Assembly (NCBI GenBank): GCA_937872925.1
Contig: CALMUT010000120.1
Coordinates: 1 to 64,000 of the forward strand
Direction of reading: 5' to 3'
Source: an uncultured Myxococcales bacterium
GTDB taxonomy: Bacteria > Myxococcota_A > Polyangia > Polyangiales > Polyangiaceae
Length of the DNA: 64,000 bases
Part shown: piece by piece, positions 61,840 to 64,000 of the stretch
Position numbering within the stretch: the first letter of the stretch is position 1
Layout of the letters: every line of letters starts with the position of its first letter
Translations under genes and position numbers: made by a program
The notes under the pieces: generated by a model
What the model was told of the DNA's origin: nothing
The model's database searches: none
The model's input: the letters and a program-made list of their open reading frames with translations, nothing else

Positions 61840-62340
61840 TCAGCGCCCCGCCGCGTCATCGATGGCCGCGGCCAGGCTCGCCTCGTCGACGCTGTCCGTG
61901 CCCACCCAGACCACGTTCCCGCTCTTGCCCACGACGAAGGTCGCGGGCAGCTCCGCAATGCGAAATCGCCCGGCCAAGACCGCGCCACGGTCATACAACA
62001 CCGGAAACGTGAGCCCATACTGGCTGACCATTTCGCGAGCGTCCCGCTCGCTCTCGTCCACACTCACGCCCAGGAAGCGCACGTCCGGGCGCTCTTGAGA
62101 CAGCGCTTGGGTCGCGGGCAGAGTCTTGCGGCACGGCACGCAATACTTGGCGAAGAACTTCACCACCACCACGCTGCCGCCGAGCTGCTTCGTATTGATG
62201 GTTGACCCGGAAAGGTCGGCGCGCCGGAACTCGGGCAAGGGACGCGACAGCAACGGACTGGCGGCGCTGGGCGGTGGTGCCGCTGCGCCGCCGCAGCCCA
62301 TCAGCGACAGGGAAATGACCAGGATCGTAATCAACCGCAT
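61840..62340 (-). CDS. TlpA-like thiol-disulfide lipoprotein
   Basis: A 166-residue lipoprotein (signal to LMGC, Cys16) with a thioredoxin-like domain: YCVPC (Cys67, Cys70), FLGVSVDESERDA and cis-proline loop ELPATFVV. It acts outside the inner membrane as a thiol-disulfide exchanger. It stands alone between the nucleotidyltransferase gene and the kinase gene. It differs from the redoxin at 33446-33985 in anchor (lipid rather than helix) and in active site (CVPC rather than CGVC). Confidence 0.9.
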   Translation of the reverse strand: MRLITILVISLSLMGCGGAAAPPPSAASPLLSRPLPEFRRADLSGSTINTKQLGGSVVVVKFFAKYCVPCRKTLPATQALSQERPDVRFLGVSVDESERDAREMVSQYGLTFPVLYDRGAVLAGRFRIAELPATFVVGKSGNVVWVGTDSVDEASLAAAIDDAAGR

Positions 62341-62424
62341 GGAATGCGCGGAGCCTAGTGCAATCGCGGCACGGGATCGACGCCGCTGACTCGATCCGCG
62401 TGCAACCGGCCCCTACCGCATCGA

Positions 62425-63750
62425 TCACTGCCCGGCCGGCGTGCAGCGCAGCGCCACGACCACCGCCACCGCGACCATCACGAGCAGCAGCAACAAGAGC
62501 CCCGCGCGACGCCAGCCCGCCGTCGTCCGCACCGGCTGTGAAAGCGGCGCGGGCGCGGGCGGAGCGGACCCGGGCGGCTCGGAGCGTTGGAATGCGCTAC
62601 CGCCAGCGCCATCGTCGGAGGCAGGCGCGGCCTGTGGCGGTGGCCCCTCGGCGACTGGCTTTGCGGCGAGGTGCGGATCGTCCACCGTCGGCTCCAAGCT
62701 CACGCGCTCGGGCTGTGCGGGCTCGGTGTCCGCGCTGCCGTCCACGATGGGGCCCAGGGCCCGCGTCGGCGCGCCGCGCGCAACCTCGGGTAGCTTGGCG
62801 GCTTCGGGCATGGGCTGCGTGGCCTCCGCGATGGCCGTGCCCGTGGTCATCGGGCGCGCGGTGATCTTGGCGATCCGCTCCACCACCGCGTTGGCGCGCT
62901 CCCCGACCACCGGCGCGAGGGCTTGCGCCAGCTCGACCACGCTGCCGAAACGCTTGTCTCTATCCGGCTCGAGGCAGCGGTCCACCGCAGCGTACAGCGC
63001 TTCGGGCAGATCGGGCACGAGTGCGCGCAGGTCTTCGCGTTTGCCTTGGGGGATCTTGCCCAAGATCTCTTCGAGCTCTTCCCCGTCAAACGGTGGCTTC
63101 CCCGACAGCAATCGATACAGCACGCAGCCCAAAGACCAGATGTCCGCGCGGGCATCGACGGTGCGTGAGCTGTGCAGCTGCTCCGGCGACATATAGCGCG
63201 GTGATCCCAGGAACACGCGTGCACCCGTGAGCTTGGACTGGCTCTTCGTCGACTTGGCAATGCCGAAGTCCAAGACTTTGACGCGTGCCGAACCGTCCAG
63301 ACGCTTCGCCAAGAACAAATTGCCGGGCTTCAAGTCTCGATGCACCAAGCCGCGAGCGTGGGCCTCAGCCAGCCCGGTGCAGGCTTCCAAGATCCAGTCC
63401 ACTACTTCTTCGAACGCTACCGTCGTGCGCTCCCGGAGCACGGCGGAGAGATCTTCCCCCTCTAGGTACTCCATGACCATGAAGGGAGTGCCATCTGCGC
63501 GGCGCCCCACGTCATGCACGCGCACGACGTGATCGCTCTGCAGCCGTGCCAGCACCCGCGCCTCGCGGAAGAAACGCTGCTCGGTCTCCGCATCCGCCAG
63601 CACGCCCTCTTTGAGCAACTTGATGGCCACGCGCTGGCCCAGCTCTGCGTGGCGCGCGGCCACCACCACGCCCATGCCGCCGCTGCCGATCACCCGCTCC
63701 ACGACGTATTTCTCGCCGATGCGCGCCCCCGCTTCGACCTCCGCGACCAT
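62425..63750 (-). CDS. Ser/Thr protein kinase with C-terminal membrane anchor
   Basis: A 441-residue Hanks-type kinase. The kinase domain spans about residues 12-280: GSGGMGVVV, VAIK, HRDLKPGN, VLDFGIAK (intact DFG), SPRYMSPEQ, and ADIWSLGCVLY. A Pro/Ala/Glu-rich region of about 115 residues leads to a single helix at about 417-437 (AGLLLLLLVMVAVAVVVAL) with only a few residues outside, so unlike the kinase at 9659 it has no outside sensor domain. It is tail-anchored, with its activation likely through partner proteins. It lies 84 bp upstream of the TlpA lipoprotein gene on the same strand. Confidence 0.93.
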   Translation of the reverse strand: MVAEVEAGARIGEKYVVERVIGSGGMGVVVAARHAELGQRVAIKLLKEGVLADAETEQRFFREARVLARLQSDHVVRVHDVGRRADGTPFMVMEYLEGEDLSAVLRERTTVAFEEVVDWILEACTGLAEAHARGLVHRDLKPGNLFLAKRLDGSARVKVLDFGIAKSTKSQSKLTGARVFLGSPRYMSPEQLHSSRTVDARADIWSLGCVLYRLLSGKPPFDGEELEEILGKIPQGKREDLRALVPDLPEALYAAVDRCLEPDRDKRFGSVVELAQALAPVVGERANAVVERIAKITARPMTTGTAIAEATQPMPEAAKLPEVARGAPTRALGPIVDGSADTEPAQPERVSLEPTVDDPHLAAKPVAEGPPPQAAPASDDGAGGSAFQRSEPPGSAPPAPAPLSQPVRTTAGWRRAGLLLLLLVMVAVAVVVALRCTPAGQ

Positions 63751-63893
63751 GCGCTTGTTCCACTAGCGCAGCGGCGGCGACGGCGGAAGCGAAACGGCGA
63801 GCGGGCCCACCACGCACACTTCCGACCGGCGGAACGCTTCGTTCGCAGGTTCCTGCGCGAACGCGCTTGGCGAGATGCGTGCGCGCCCTCGCC

Positions 63894-64000
63894 TCAGCGG
63901 CGCAGCTCTCGGCGCTGCTCGGCCCGGGCTTCCACGTCGGCGCGACGGAAGGCAAACTTCTTGTAGCGCCCTTCTGCCCAGTCCGAAGTGCGATCGTCAA
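63894..64000 (-). CDS. 3' end of a hypothetical gene cut by the window edge
   Basis: On the minus strand a reading frame runs in from the right edge for 34 codons to TGA at 63894-63896 and ends DWAEGRYKKFAFRRADVEAR followed by AEQRRELRR. Its Arg/Glu/Ala codon use and the clean stop look like a real gene end. No family can be named. It is 143 bp upstream of the kinase gene on the same strand. Confidence 0.5.
   Translation of the reverse strand, partial: DDRTSDWAEGRYKKFAFRRADVEARAEQRRELRR

Noticed and set aside
63512-64000. A minus-strand frame at the right edge overlapping the kinase gene's 5' part
   Set aside because: It is a shadow; the real frame entering from the edge stops at 63894 and is annotated separately.
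1-64000. tRNA, rRNA, integrase, transposase, attachment site or replication origin
   Set aside because: I searched the intergenic gaps by eye for TPsiC-like motifs, cloverleaf arms, terminal inverted repeats with target duplications and DnaA-box clusters and found none; an automated scan could still reveal a small RNA.

Overview
The window looks like a piece of a myxobacterial (Myxococcota, probably Polyangia-type) chromosome. The evidence is very high GC coding sequence with strong third-position GC, three Ser/Thr protein kinases (one fused to an ATPase/TPR module), a sigma-54 activator with an FHA domain, a Frz/Che-type chemosensory operon, many lipoproteins whose lipid-anchored cysteine is followed by a long Gly/Ala/Ser tether, and the delta-proteobacterial PurSL/PurQ arrangement. 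This placement is inference from gene content; there is no rRNA in the window. I saw no tRNA, rRNA, CRISPR array, insertion sequence or prophage.

Layout. 1-4.9 kb: a large exported-type protein cut by the left edge and a FadL-type outer-membrane protein. 4.9-11.5 kb: a LysM lytic transglycosylase and a degenerate ATPase/TPR protein, divergent from a membrane Ser/Thr kinase with a duplicated outside domain. 11.6-15.7 kb: purQ, a small sigma factor and an outer-membrane-type lipoprotein, each of the last two preceded by a sigma-54 (-24/-12) promoter that ends almost on the start codon, then an FHA-type sigma-54 activator reading towards them. 15.8-20.4 kb: a 1,300-residue kinase-ATPase-TPR protein and a GYF/GAF protein. 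20.5-26.4 kb: MATE exporter, S4 RNA-binding protein, a proline-rich membrane protein, and a coupled M14 peptidase - P-loop NTPase - Dus run. 26.5-27.5 kb: a methyltransferase. 27.5-33.4 kb: three large surface lipoproteins (14 propeller-blade repeats; 13 Cys-rich repeats; an IgGFc-binding-like domain). 33.4-36.2 kb: four coupled genes (thioredoxin-like, two unknowns, a coiled-coil protein).

36.4-44.7 kb: eight head-to-tail overlapping genes, lipoprotein hydrolase - cheY - cheA - cheW - cheW - HEAT-repeat protein - cheR - cheB, with no chemoreceptor, followed by an HtrA lipoprotein protease. 46.3-50.1 kb: a decayed gene remnant, then a GMC oxidoreductase coupled to a CrtC/AttH-like protein. 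50.2-56 kb: nuclease-like lipoprotein, class II aldolase, a PHA-system protein, a ClC-CBS chloride transporter and a fibro-slime lipoprotein. 56-64 kb: cyclophilin, purSL, thioredoxin, an ECF sigma factor with a built-in zinc anti-sigma-like tail, a two-gene nucleotidyltransferase module, a TlpA lipoprotein, a third Ser/Thr kinase and the 3' end of one more gene.

The most distinctive items are the paired near-leaderless sigma-54 promoters next to their probable activator, the receptor-less and fully overlapping che operon with a HEAT protein, the surface lipoprotein locus of long internal repeats, and the ECF sigma factor with a C-terminal HxxxCxxC tail. All functional statements rest on motifs read by eye; no database search was possible.
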